DNA of 64,000 nt, from assembly GCF_002102175.1 (NCBI RefSeq), contig NZ_LQOX01000128.1:1-64000 (forward strand), written 5' to 3'. Below the pieces are notes generated by a model. That model had not been told where the DNA came from. It saw only the letters and a list, made by a program, of their open reading frames with translations, and did not search any database. The position numbers and the translations under genes were made by a program. Below, one piece after another: positions 1 to 7,608 of this stretch. The first letter of the stretch is position 1; each line of letters starts with the position of its first letter. The DNA is from Mycobacterium gastri (lineage in GTDB: Bacteria; Actinomycetota; Actinomycetes; Mycobacteriales; Mycobacteriaceae).

Positions 1-76
1 AAGAGCCGGATGAATCGAGAGGTTCACGTCCGGATCTGTGGGAGCCGGAGGGTGCAATCCCCTCCGGCCACCCGAC
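1..76 (+). mobile_element. Group II intron, 3' end only (domains V and VI)
   Basis: Seen: positions 2-37 fold as a domain V hairpin. The proximal stem opens with the AGC triad at 4-6, a two-base bulge (AC, 26-27) sits on the 3' strand, and the distal stem 12-16/21-25 is capped by a GAGA (GNRA) loop at 17-20. Positions 44-52 pair with 60-68 as a domain VI-like stem. The likely 3' end is ACCCGAC, ending at 76 with the expected AY dinucleotide. Known: domain V is the catalytic core of group II introns, and such introns usually carry a reverse transcriptase, which would lie upstream of this window. Odd: the usual G-U pair of the triad appears here as G5 opposite A34, so the ribozyme may be impaired. 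The intron reads on the + strand. Confidence 0.72.
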
Positions 77-243
77 CTTTGACTGTGCATGTGGGGCGGG
101 AACGCCCGCGATCGGCCGCCCGGACGGCACAGTCGGCGCCCTCAGCGCGCACTCGGTGCCTTCAGCCACCGACCCAACCGCACCAGCACGCGATTTCCAT
201 CTCCCACGCCGGGGCGCAGCCCCACGACCGCTTCGAGCGACAA
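77..243. repeat. Dispersed ~166-bp structured repeat, copy 1
   Basis: This stretch matches 59852-60020 at about 87% identity by eye, with only two single-base indels. It starts exactly where the group II intron ends. Inside it, GACTGTGC (81-88) pairs with GCACAGTC (126-133) and GGGCGG (94-99) pairs with CCGCCC (116-121), giving a long stem. The outer arms survive in copy 2 with one G-U change. It has no convincing coding frame. From 244 to 508 I see only spacer with a short A/T-rich patch at 413-437 ahead of the first gene. Confidence 0.75.
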
Positions 244-508
244 ATGCATCGGGCGCGTCTGAGTCCGTGCCGAAGGGGCTCACGCCGCAAATCGGCGAAC
301 ATGCTTGCCAAGGAAAGTATTGCGCCACAGGGGGAAATCAGAAGATCGATCACGATGTCCGTCAGCGGCACGCCCGCTTTGCCTGGATATTCCCGCACCG
401 CGTTTGACGTTCGATGTCTAAAATAGTAAAAATAGAGGTCAGTCGTCGAACCGCGGGGAGTCAAACGCGGCCTGGTTGCCGCTCGGTCGCGTGGGATACG
501 GAGTGCAC

Positions 509-1618
509 GTGACGTATACAGCATCGGCCCAAGATCCGTCGGAACGAGAGTTCGGTTCGAGCGGGATTGCGCTGTCGCCGTACCGGTTCCCGACGGGTTG
601 GTTCATCGTCGCGTTCGCCTCCGACCTGGCTCCCGGCGACGTCAGGCGTGCGCATTATTTCGGCGAGGAGCTGGTGCTCTTCCGCACCGCTTCGGGACAG
701 GTGCACGTGCTGGATGCCTACTGTCAGCACCTCGGCGCCAACCTGGGTGTCGGCGGCAGCGTGGAGGGCGAAAACATCGTCTGCCCGTGGCATGGCTGGC
801 AATGGCGCGGCGACGGCACCAACGCGCTGATTCCCTACAGCAAGATCGGCTGCAAAAACAACGTCCGAATTCGCAGCTACCCGAGCATGGAATGGTACGG
901 CTTCATCTTGGTGTGGCACGAGCGCCACGGCCGGGCGCCGTACTGGCAGCCGCCAGTGCTGCCGGAGCTGGAAACCAACGAGTACTACCCGCTGCACCCG
1001 CACAGCCGGATGCTCAACCGGGTCAAGGTGCACCCGCAGATGATCATCGAGAACGCCGCCGACCCCTATCACGTTCAATACGTGCACAAAGCCGCCAGCC
1101 CGGCCACCACCGCGTCGTTCGAGGTCTCCGGCTACCACCTGCACGCCACCGTCAACGCCCACTTCGGCGGCGGCAGACCCGCGACCTGGTTGACCCCGAA
1201 CGGCCCGGTTGACGCCAAGATCGTCTACGACAACTACTCGCTGGGGCTGGGGTTCGTGCGCTTCCCCAGCGAGTTGGTGGGTACCGTCCAGGTCACCGGG
1301 CAGACGCCCGTCGACGAGGACTACACCGACTACTTCTACACCCAGGCCTCCATCCGGGAGCCAGGCGACACCGGCGACGTGCCCACCGGCCGCGCCGCCA
1401 AATTCCTTGCCTTGCAACAGGAAGTGATCAAACAGGACTTCTTCACCTGGGAGAACATGAAGTACCTGGAGAAGCCGAACCTGGCGCCTGAAGAAGCGCA
1501 CGACTACGCGGCTCTTCGTCGGTGGGCGCACCGCTTCTACCCGGGTGCACAGCCCGGCGCCAACGATTTCGGTTATACCGCCGACGGCCAGCCCGACCCG
1601 GCGGCTGCGAAGGCGTGA
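509..1618 (+). CDS. Rieske [2Fe-2S] oxygenase, KshA-like terminal oxygenase
   Basis: Predicted oxygenase component of a Rieske non-haem iron monooxygenase, which would hydroxylate a ring substrate using electrons from a separate reductase not present nearby. The Rieske ligands are C72-x-H74 and C92-x2-H95. The mononuclear iron site is D185-x2-H188-x4-H193. At about 369 residues it has the single-polypeptide size of KshA/terpenoid-type oxygenases. I chose GTG at 509 because GGAG lies 5 nt upstream; TTG 476 or GTG 503 are alternatives. The stop is followed after 1 nt by the acyl-CoA synthetase start, so the two are probably co-transcribed. The KshA resemblance is family-level; a steroid substrate is not shown. 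Confidence 0.85.
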   Translation: MTYTASAQDPSEREFGSSGIALSPYRFPTGWFIVAFASDLAPGDVRRAHYFGEELVLFRTASGQVHVLDAYCQHLGANLGVGGSVEGENIVCPWHGWQWRGDGTNALIPYSKIGCKNNVRIRSYPSMEWYGFILVWHERHGRAPYWQPPVLPELETNEYYPLHPHSRMLNRVKVHPQMIIENAADPYHVQYVHKAASPATTASFEVSGYHLHATVNAHFGGGRPATWLTPNGPVDAKIVYDNYSLGLGFVRFPSELVGTVQVTGQTPVDEDYTDYFYTQASIREPGDTGDVPTGRAAKFLALQQEVIKQDFFTWENMKYLEKPNLAPEEAHDYAALRRWAHRFYPGAQPGANDFGYTADGQPDPAAAKA

Positions 1619-1619
1619 T

Positions 1620-3200
1620 GTGAGCAGCCCCCTGGGGCCCTCCGATTTCGGAGTCGATCGCTTCACCGTTGCCGATGTGCTCGACCGTCGCGCAGCACAG
1701 CATCCCGATCGGGTGATGCTCACGGTAGCCGGCGTCGACGTCACGTTTGAGGACCTGCGACGGCGGTCGTGCGCAGCGGCGAGCATGCTGACCGACCTCG
1801 GTATCGGCCGCGGCGACACCGTGGCGTTGTTCACCGCAACGTGTCCGGAATGGATCTACTTCTGGCTGGGCGCAGCGCGAATCGGTGCGGTCAGCGCGGC
1901 GGTGAACGCCGCCAGCAAGGGCGACTTCCTGCTGCATACCTTGCGGCTATCGCAGGCCAAAATGATACTCACCGATCCCGAGCGGCAACATCGGATCGAG
2001 GACATCGACGATCGCCTGGACACACTGAATGACATTGTGGTGCTGGGTGATTCGCTGAATGCGGCACTGCGCCGCGATGCCGGCCATCCGCCGCAAGACA
2101 GCCGGGGCGCGACGGGGGTGGGATCGCTGTTCTTCACCTCCGGCACCACCGGGACGTCGAAAGCCGTTGCCACCAGCTGGCATTACCTGTTCACGGTGGC
2201 CGCCACCGTGGCGTCGGCCTGGCAATTCCGCCCCGGAGAAGTGCTCTGGACCGCGATGCCGCTGTTCCACCTGAGTGCGGCGCCCATCGTGCTGGCCCCG
2301 ATGCTGGTCGGCGGAACAACAGTGCTCGCCCGCGAATTTCATCCCAGCGAGGTCTGGGACGAGGTGCGCGCACATGGCGCCGTCGGTTTCGTCGGCGCCG
2401 GCGCCATGGTGTCCATGCTGCAGAACCTCCCCCCGGATTCACGGGACGCAGAGCTGCCGTTGCGGTTCATCTCCGCGGCACCCATTAGCGCTAACGCGTA
2501 CCGCGAGATCGAAAGGCGTTACGGCTGCCGCATTGTCACGATGTACGGATTGACCGAGGCGTTTCCCCTCACCGTCAAGGGCGTTGCCGACGACGGGGTT
2601 CCGGGAACCTCGGGCAAGCCGAACCCGAATTTCGAGGTGCGCATTGTCGACGACACCGGCAACCCATTACCGGCCGGAAAGATTGGAGAGATTACCTGCC
2701 GGTCCCGATATCCGCACGTGATGAGTGAAGGGTATGTAAGCCGAGAGGCACCGGGCTTGCCGGTCGATCCGCATCAGGACTGGTTTCATACCGGCGACCT
2801 GGGCAGATTCGACAGCGACCAGAACCTGACCTATGTGGATCGCATCAAGGATTCGTTACGCCGACGCGGCGAGAACATTTCTTCGGTGGAAGTGGAAACC
2901 GTCGTGGCAAGCCACCCGGCGGTGCTGGAGGCGGCAGCCATCGGCGTCCCCAGCGACGTGGGCGAGGACGACATCCTGCTGATCGTGACCACGCACCCCG
3001 GCACTGCCGTCGATTACGCCGAGTTGCTCGACTTCTGCGCTGCCCGAATGCCGTACTTCTGCGTTCCCCGATTTGTGGAGACGGTCGATGAACTCCCGAA
3101 AAACGGAATCGGACGAACACGTAAAGATCTGTTGCGTACCAGGGGTTTAACTCCGGCTGCCTGGGATCGCGAAAGATATGGCTACCAGGTCAGCCGATGA
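1620..3200 (+). CDS. Acyl-CoA synthetase (AMP-forming, FadD/CaiC-like)
   Basis: Member of the ANL adenylate-forming family that activates a carboxylic acid with ATP and CoA. Core motifs are present in order: TSGTTGTSK (A3, near residue 173), YGLTEAF (A5, near 308), TGDLGRF (A7) and DRIKDSLRRRGENIS (A8). The C-terminal A10 motif reads PKNGIGRTRKD, so the lysine that normally follows the glycine is arginine, with K three residues on; this may affect the adenylation half-reaction. Start GTG 1620 lies 1 nt after the oxygenase stop; the open frame extends further upstream but only within that gene. 526 residues is normal for the family. It probably supplies the CoA ester for the MaoC pair downstream; the substrate is unknown. 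Confidence 0.87.
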   Translation: MSSPLGPSDFGVDRFTVADVLDRRAAQHPDRVMLTVAGVDVTFEDLRRRSCAAASMLTDLGIGRGDTVALFTATCPEWIYFWLGAARIGAVSAAVNAASKGDFLLHTLRLSQAKMILTDPERQHRIEDIDDRLDTLNDIVVLGDSLNAALRRDAGHPPQDSRGATGVGSLFFTSGTTGTSKAVATSWHYLFTVAATVASAWQFRPGEVLWTAMPLFHLSAAPIVLAPMLVGGTTVLAREFHPSEVWDEVRAHGAVGFVGAGAMVSMLQNLPPDSRDAELPLRFISAAPISANAYREIERRYGCRIVTMYGLTEAFPLTVKGVADDGVPGTSGKPNPNFEVRIVDDTGNPLPAGKIGEITCRSRYPHVMSEGYVSREAPGLPVDPHQDWFHTGDLGRFDSDQNLTYVDRIKDSLRRRGENISSVEVETVVASHPAVLEAAAIGVPSDVGEDDILLIVTTHPGTAVDYAELLDFCAARMPYFCVPRFVETVDELPKNGIGRTRKDLLRTRGLTPAAWDRERYGYQVSR

Positions 3201-3260
3201 GTTAGCGTAGTGTCACGTCGGTCGGTTCGGTTATCCCCGCGAGTGTGGCTGGAGAGCACA

Positions 3261-3686
3261 ATGACGTTGTCGTATCAAGAACAGCAGATGCTGCACGCTG
3301 CGACGGGCCGTGCCGCCATTCTGGATTTGACCGCCCGCCACAATCGGGCCTATTCCGACGGTGACCGCGACGCATGGATCGCCACCTTCCGCCACTCCGG
3401 TGCCGGCTATAGCCGTGACGGCGAGCCGTTCGGTGATCCGCGCGCCGCCTTTGACGGCGGCGACGGGCAGCGGCTGGTCACCGTCGACCATGAGATCCAC
3501 GTCGATGGGGTCAACGCGACGCAGCGCTGTGTCGCGCTGCTCTTTGCCCGCGTGCACGGCGACACCACGCTGCGGGCCACCGGGACGTTCCGTGATCAGC
3601 TCATCTACGAGCGGGGCGGTTGGTATTTCACTTCCCGAGCGCTGCAATGGGATTCGGTGCCGAGCCGGCATCCGCTCGTCATGTAA
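3261..3686 (+). CDS. SnoaL-like / NTF2-fold protein
   Basis: A 141-residue protein with the features of the SnoaL_4 group of NTF2-like cone-fold proteins: an N-terminal helix with ARHNRAYSDGDRDAW, then alternating strands ending in GGWYFTSRALQWDS. Members act as isomerases, hydrolases or dehydratases, or are small subunits of ring-hydroxylating oxygenases, and the fold alone does not settle which. ATG 3261 follows GGAGAG by 6 nt, so I preferred it over the upstream GTG frame start at 3210. It sits between the acyl-CoA synthetase and the MaoC pair, 60 nt after the former, in the same transcription unit. Confidence 0.75.
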   Translation: MTLSYQEQQMLHAATGRAAILDLTARHNRAYSDGDRDAWIATFRHSGAGYSRDGEPFGDPRAAFDGGDGQRLVTVDHEIHVDGVNATQRCVALLFARVHGDTTLRATGTFRDQLIYERGGWYFTSRALQWDSVPSRHPLVM

Positions 3687-3698
3687 CCGGTTGCGCAC

Positions 3699-4217
3699 GT
3701 GAACTACCAACTGGCCTTCGGCAGCTATCAGGATGCGCTGCAGATGGTCGGCGCGACAACGGAACCGCGAACCGCAGCGACCGTGGTCAGCGGCGCGCGC
3801 ATTCAGCTGTTCGCCGCCATGGTCCAGGACGGTAACCGGTCGTATTGGGACGCCGAGTACGCCCGGCGACGATGGGGGGGCTTGCTGGCTCCGCCGGCCC
3901 TGTTGATGGGCTGGCTGATTCCGCCGCCGTGGCAGCCCGGGGGCAGGGTGCCGGCAGCGTCGCTGGCGCTGCGGGTGCCGTTGCCTGGTACCACATTCAT
4001 CAACGCAGCCAACGATGCCGAGTTCCTGCTTCCTATCGTCGAGGGTGATCGGCTGACCGTCGTCGAGGAGCTGGTGTCGGTGTCCCCGCAAAAGCGGACC
4101 CGGCTCGGTGTCGGGCATTTCGTCGAAACGCTGGAGACCTACCGCCGCCAGGACGGCGCGGTGGTCGCCACGTCGCGAAATACGTTGTTCCGCTTCACCC
4201 CTGGGCCGGGACCGTGA
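3699..4217 (+). CDS. MaoC-like hot-dog protein, N-terminal (FAS1-type dehydratase) subunit
   Basis: A 172-residue protein resembling the N-terminal MaoC/FAS1-like dehydratase domain, which usually lacks the catalytic Asp-His motif and builds the substrate tunnel of a heteromeric enoyl-CoA hydratase. Recognisable parts are the WDAEYARRRWGGLLAPP segment and the later strand pair GDRLTVVEELVSVSPQKRTRLG, typical of the first hot-dog half. Its stop overlaps the start of the next gene by 4 nt (GTGA), so the two subunits are probably translationally coupled and form a complex. The arrangement recalls ChsH1/ChsH2-type two-subunit hydratases of actinobacterial side-chain degradation; that parallel is an inference. 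Confidence 0.72.
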   Translation: MNYQLAFGSYQDALQMVGATTEPRTAATVVSGARIQLFAAMVQDGNRSYWDAEYARRRWGGLLAPPALLMGWLIPPPWQPGGRVPAASLALRVPLPGTTFINAANDAEFLLPIVEGDRLTVVEELVSVSPQKRTRLGVGHFVETLETYRRQDGAVVATSRNTLFRFTPGPGP

Positions 4218-4654
4218 CCGATCTGGCTTGGAACGAAATCACCGTTCCGCTCGAGCTGCCCGAGGTCATTGACCAGATCAGCTATCAGCGGGTGGTGGAG
4301 AACGCCGGCGCGACGTGGGACTACTTTCCGGGCCACTTCGATCCCGCCTATGCCCAAAGCCAGGGAAACCCAACGATTTTCGTCAACACCATGCACCTTG
4401 CGGGATTCGCCGACCGAATCGCGACCAACTGGGCCGGTCCGGGCAGCCGGGTGGTCCGCCGTTCCCTGCGGCTGACCGGCTCGATCTGCGCCGGCGACAC
4501 CATGGCGGGCCGGGGCCGGGTGGTGGCCAAGCGGTGTGACGACAGTGTCCACCCGCCGCGTTATCTCGTCGACCTCCGGATCGAGGTGACCAATCAGCAC
4601 GGCGCATTGTGCTGTCCGGTCGAGATCACCCTGCAGCTGCCGGAATTACCTTGA
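4214..4654 (+). CDS. MaoC-like hot-dog protein, second hydratase subunit
   Basis: A 146-residue hot-dog protein, the expected partner of the upstream subunit. The stretch YFPGHFDPAYAQSQGNP sits where hydratase 2 enzymes have their D-x4-H motif. Here the order of D and H is altered and the region is degenerate, so catalysis cannot be assumed. The later strands with CAGDTMAGRGRVVAKR match the family. GTG 4214 overlaps the previous stop by 4 nt. The last 29 nt overlap the 3' end of the convergent aldehyde dehydrogenase gene. Confidence 0.7.
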   Translation: MTDLAWNEITVPLELPEVIDQISYQRVVENAGATWDYFPGHFDPAYAQSQGNPTIFVNTMHLAGFADRIATNWAGPGSRVVRRSLRLTGSICAGDTMAGRGRVVAKRCDDSVHPPRYLVDLRIEVTNQHGALCCPVEITLQLPELP

Positions 4655-6116
4655 GCGGTGGCATTTTTCCGCTGCACAGCACCGATTGCAGCTCGACGTA
4701 TTCGGCTAGGCCCTCGGGCCCGAATTCGCGGCCGATACCCGACTTCTTGAAGCCGCCGAACGGCGTGCTGATGTCGAGCATGTACATGTTGATGCCGTAG
4801 GTGCCGGTCCGGATCCGTGCGGCGATTTCAAGGCCGTGGGCGGTGTCGGCCGTCCACACCGAACCGGCCAAACCGTAATCGCTGTCATTGGCGATCCGGA
4901 TCGCGTCCTGCTCGTCGCGGTAGGTGAGAACGGTCAACACCGGTCCGAATATCTCCTCCCGCGCGATGCGCATGTCATTGGTCGCGCCGGTGAACAGCGT
5001 TGGCCGCACGTACCAACCACGTTCGGCCGGGCTGTCCTCGCCGCCGACCACAATGCGCGCACCCTGCTGTCGCCCGGACCTGATGTAGTCCTGAACCCGA
5101 TGCTGTTGGCGCCGGGCGACCAGTGGCCCGATGTCGGACTTTTCGTCAGCGGGGTCGCCGACCCGAAGCGTCGCCATCATGTCGGCCAGGGCGTCGACGA
5201 CTTCGTCGTGGCGGCGTTCGCTGACCAGGATGCGGGTCTGGGCAACACAGGCCTGGCCGTTGTTCATCAACCCGGCCGTCTTCAACCCGGCGACGGTCTT
5301 GGTGAGGTCGGCGTCGTCGAGGATGATCGCCGCCGACTTGCCGCCCAGCTCCAGGCTGACCCGTTTCAATTGCTCCCCGCAGGCTGCGGCGATTCGGCGC
5401 CCGGTGGCGCTGGCGCCGGTGAACGCGATCTTGTCCACGCCGGGATGCCGCACCAGCGCCTCGCCGACAGCCGGTCCGCCGGTTAGTACCGAGACGACAC
5501 CCTCGGGCAGCTCTATTTGCTCGATCATCTCGGCCAACCACAAAGCGTCCAAAGGAGTTTCGGCCGCGGGTTTGACGATGACGGTGCAGCCGGTGATCAG
5601 GGCCGGAATCAGCTTCGGCATGATCAGGCATTGCGGCACGTTCCACGGCACGATGGCGCCGACCACGCCGACGGGCTCCCGACGCAGGTGCGCCTCGCCG
5701 AGCACGCCCGGCCGGCGTTCCACCCACGGGAAGTCCCGGGCGGTGGCCAGCGCCAGATGGATCATCGACGCCGCACCTGCCGCCTGGCCCAGCCTGCTGA
5801 AACTGCGCGGCGAACCCATCTCCGCGGTGATCAGGTCGGCCATCTCGTCGAGGTGGTGTGCGTAAATCGCGGCCAGTCGCTCGATTCTGCTCATCCGCTG
5901 GTGCGGATCCCACAGCGGCCACGGACCGTGGTCGAACGCCTGCCGGGCGGCGGCCACCGCCGCCTCGACATCGCCGGGGCCCGCCGCCGGTGCTTCGCCC
6001 ATCGGCTGCTCCGAGTGCGGGGAAATGACGCAGAGCCGTTCCGGCGTAGTGGGTTTGCGCCAGCGCCCGCCGATGAACAGTTCGTCATACCTGTGATGCG
6101 GGGATTCTGCCGTCAT
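4626..6116 (-). CDS. NAD(P)-dependent aldehyde dehydrogenase
   Basis: A 496-residue ALDH-superfamily enzyme that oxidises an aldehyde to an acid. Key residues are visible: N159 in VPWN, the cofactor-binding FTGASATGR at 232-240, the general base E256 in LELGGK and the nucleophile C290 in NNGQACVAQTR; EEIFGPVL lies further on. It is transcribed opposite to the first five genes and converges on the MaoC gene with a 29-nt coding overlap. Its 5' side faces the AttH/CrtC-like gene across a 90-nt divergent region. It likely handles an aldehyde arising in the same island's pathway; the substrate is unknown. Confidence 0.92.
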   Translation of the reverse strand: MTAESPHHRYDELFIGGRWRKPTTPERLCVISPHSEQPMGEAPAAGPGDVEAAVAAARQAFDHGPWPLWDPHQRMSRIERLAAIYAHHLDEMADLITAEMGSPRSFSRLGQAAGAASMIHLALATARDFPWVERRPGVLGEAHLRREPVGVVGAIVPWNVPQCLIMPKLIPALITGCTVIVKPAAETPLDALWLAEMIEQIELPEGVVSVLTGGPAVGEALVRHPGVDKIAFTGASATGRRIAAACGEQLKRVSLELGGKSAAIILDDADLTKTVAGLKTAGLMNNGQACVAQTRILVSERRHDEVVDALADMMATLRVGDPADEKSDIGPLVARRQQHRVQDYIRSGRQQGARIVVGGEDSPAERGWYVRPTLFTGATNDMRIAREEIFGPVLTVLTYRDEQDAIRIANDSDYGLAGSVWTADTAHGLEIAARIRTGTYGINMYMLDISTPFGGFKKSGIGREFGPEGLAEYVELQSVLCSGKMPPLKVIPAAAG

Positions 6117-6206
6117 CGGGGCACCACCTCGGGGCAGGCGACGGTAACGTCGCTATTGATGCTAACATAGCTAAAAAGCGTGGTCTGGCGCCCGGGAAGG
6201 CCCGAC
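6117..6206. promoter_or_regulatory. Divergent promoter region with small palindrome
   Basis: The 90 nt between the divergent aldehyde dehydrogenase and AttH-like genes contain GCTA-ACA-TAGC (6161-6171), an inverted repeat, followed by an A-rich tract. This is the most A/T-rich part of the region and a reasonable operator/promoter site. Which regulator binds is not known, and none is encoded in the island. Confidence 0.4.
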
Positions 6207-7571
6207 ATGAGCAGCGACTGGCGCAGTTACCCATTCCAGCTGGTGGCCGGTGGCAGCGCGCTGGAGTTTCCCGCCGCCGAGGGCGCCCACGCCGACCAGG
6301 AATCCGATACCTGGTTTCTCGCCGGCCAACTGGACGCAGCCGGCACCTGCCGATCGTTTGCGTTTCTGACCATCGTCAACAAGAACCGGCCCGGCGGTTC
6401 GGTGGTCGCCGACTTCTACACGCTGGCGGTGTTCGACCTCGACACCGGCGAGTACGGCACCTACACCGATTACGACATGCCGCCGGCCAGCATGGCACCC
6501 GACGCCCGGCCCAAGCTGTCGGCCGCCACCGGGCACCTCGATATCGAATACCGCAGCGGCGCCGGCACCGCGTCGTGGACCACCTGCCGCGATGCCGATG
6601 GACAGCTGCTGCCCTACACCTACCGGGTCAGTCTGGCGGGAGCCGATCAGGCCGGTCGCTCGATGCGGCTGGATCTGGCCGTGGCGCCCACGCGCGCGCC
6701 CACCCCGGTGGGGGCGTCGGCTTACAACGGAAAGATCGTCTGCTTCGGTCAGGAAGGCACTTACTCCTACTTCCAGACCGGCATGGCGATGACCGGAACA
6801 CTGCGCTGGGCAGATACGGAAGAACAGGTCTCCGGCACCGCCGGGCACGTTGACCGGCAGTGGTTCCCCAAGTATGCGGGCGCCGGGGGAGACCCGCGGG
6901 GCCGGTCGCACGAATGGCGCACCATCCATTTCGACAATGGCGTCGACATGAGCATCTGGCGACAGTTCGACCGCACGAACAGCAATGCGGTGCAACCGTT
7001 TACCGGCGTGACGGCAAGTTTCCCCGATCCGGACCGGGCGCCGCAGTGCGCCGAGGACGTCGACGTGACCATCCTCAGCTATGTCCGCTGGCCAGATTCC
7101 GTACGGCCGCTGCTGCCGCCGATCTCGCCGGTCCGCTACCTGCCGGACCGCCACCGGATCACCTGCGCCACATTGCAATTGGACTTGATCGGGGAGCCGC
7201 TGGTGGCCGCTCCGGCCCACGGCCTGCCGATCGAATACATGGAAGGTCCCTACCGTTACCGCGGCACGCTGCAGGGTGAGCCGGTGACCGCCTTCGCGTT
7301 CTACGAGCGGTCACTGGCGTTGTACCGCGACTGGGAGCTGATCGACGTGCTGGCAGCTGCCGTCGCCAACGCTCGGCCACCGGCGCCGGAGCTGGCCGCC
7401 CTAGTGGAACGCGTTACGCCAGTGGTGCTTTCGGGCCGGCGCGCGGAGGCCGTGGAGATGTTGCGGACGGCATCAGCTGCGCTTCCCGACGATGGTGACC
7501 AGGATTGCAGTGATGTTCTCGAGGCGTTGATCGGCTCGCTGACGCAACAGACTCCCTCGTCGAAACTGTAA
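6207..7571 (+). CDS. AttH/CrtC-like lipocalin-fold protein (hydroxyneurosporene-synthase family)
   Basis: About 454 residues with no signal peptide. The mid-protein pattern GHVDRQWFPKYAG, followed by a HEW-x-IHFDNGVDMSIWRQFDR block, matches the conserved core of the AttH/CrtC (carotenoid 1,2-hydratase N-terminal) family, in which two lipocalin-like barrels bind a hydrophobic ligand. Members include carotenoid hydratases and secreted hydrolases, so a terpenoid-like or other lipophilic ligand is plausible but unproven. I chose ATG 6207 because GGAAGG lies about 7 nt upstream; GTG 6180 is an alternative. It faces away from the aldehyde dehydrogenase and converges on the second Rieske gene. Confidence 0.6.
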   Translation: MSSDWRSYPFQLVAGGSALEFPAAEGAHADQESDTWFLAGQLDAAGTCRSFAFLTIVNKNRPGGSVVADFYTLAVFDLDTGEYGTYTDYDMPPASMAPDARPKLSAATGHLDIEYRSGAGTASWTTCRDADGQLLPYTYRVSLAGADQAGRSMRLDLAVAPTRAPTPVGASAYNGKIVCFGQEGTYSYFQTGMAMTGTLRWADTEEQVSGTAGHVDRQWFPKYAGAGGDPRGRSHEWRTIHFDNGVDMSIWRQFDRTNSNAVQPFTGVTASFPDPDRAPQCAEDVDVTILSYVRWPDSVRPLLPPISPVRYLPDRHRITCATLQLDLIGEPLVAAPAHGLPIEYMEGPYRYRGTLQGEPVTAFAFYERSLALYRDWELIDVLAAAVANARPPAPELAALVERVTPVVLSGRRAEAVEMLRTASAALPDDGDQDCSDVLEALIGSLTQQTPSSKL

Positions 7572-7608
7572 TTTGGCAGGGCTCTTCTCGACCTTTTGCT
7601 GCGAATCT

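Noticed and set aside
461..1834. A 457-codon minus-strand frame opposite the first Rieske gene.
   Set aside because: Low-complexity shadow; the plus-strand Rieske ligands settle the coding strand.
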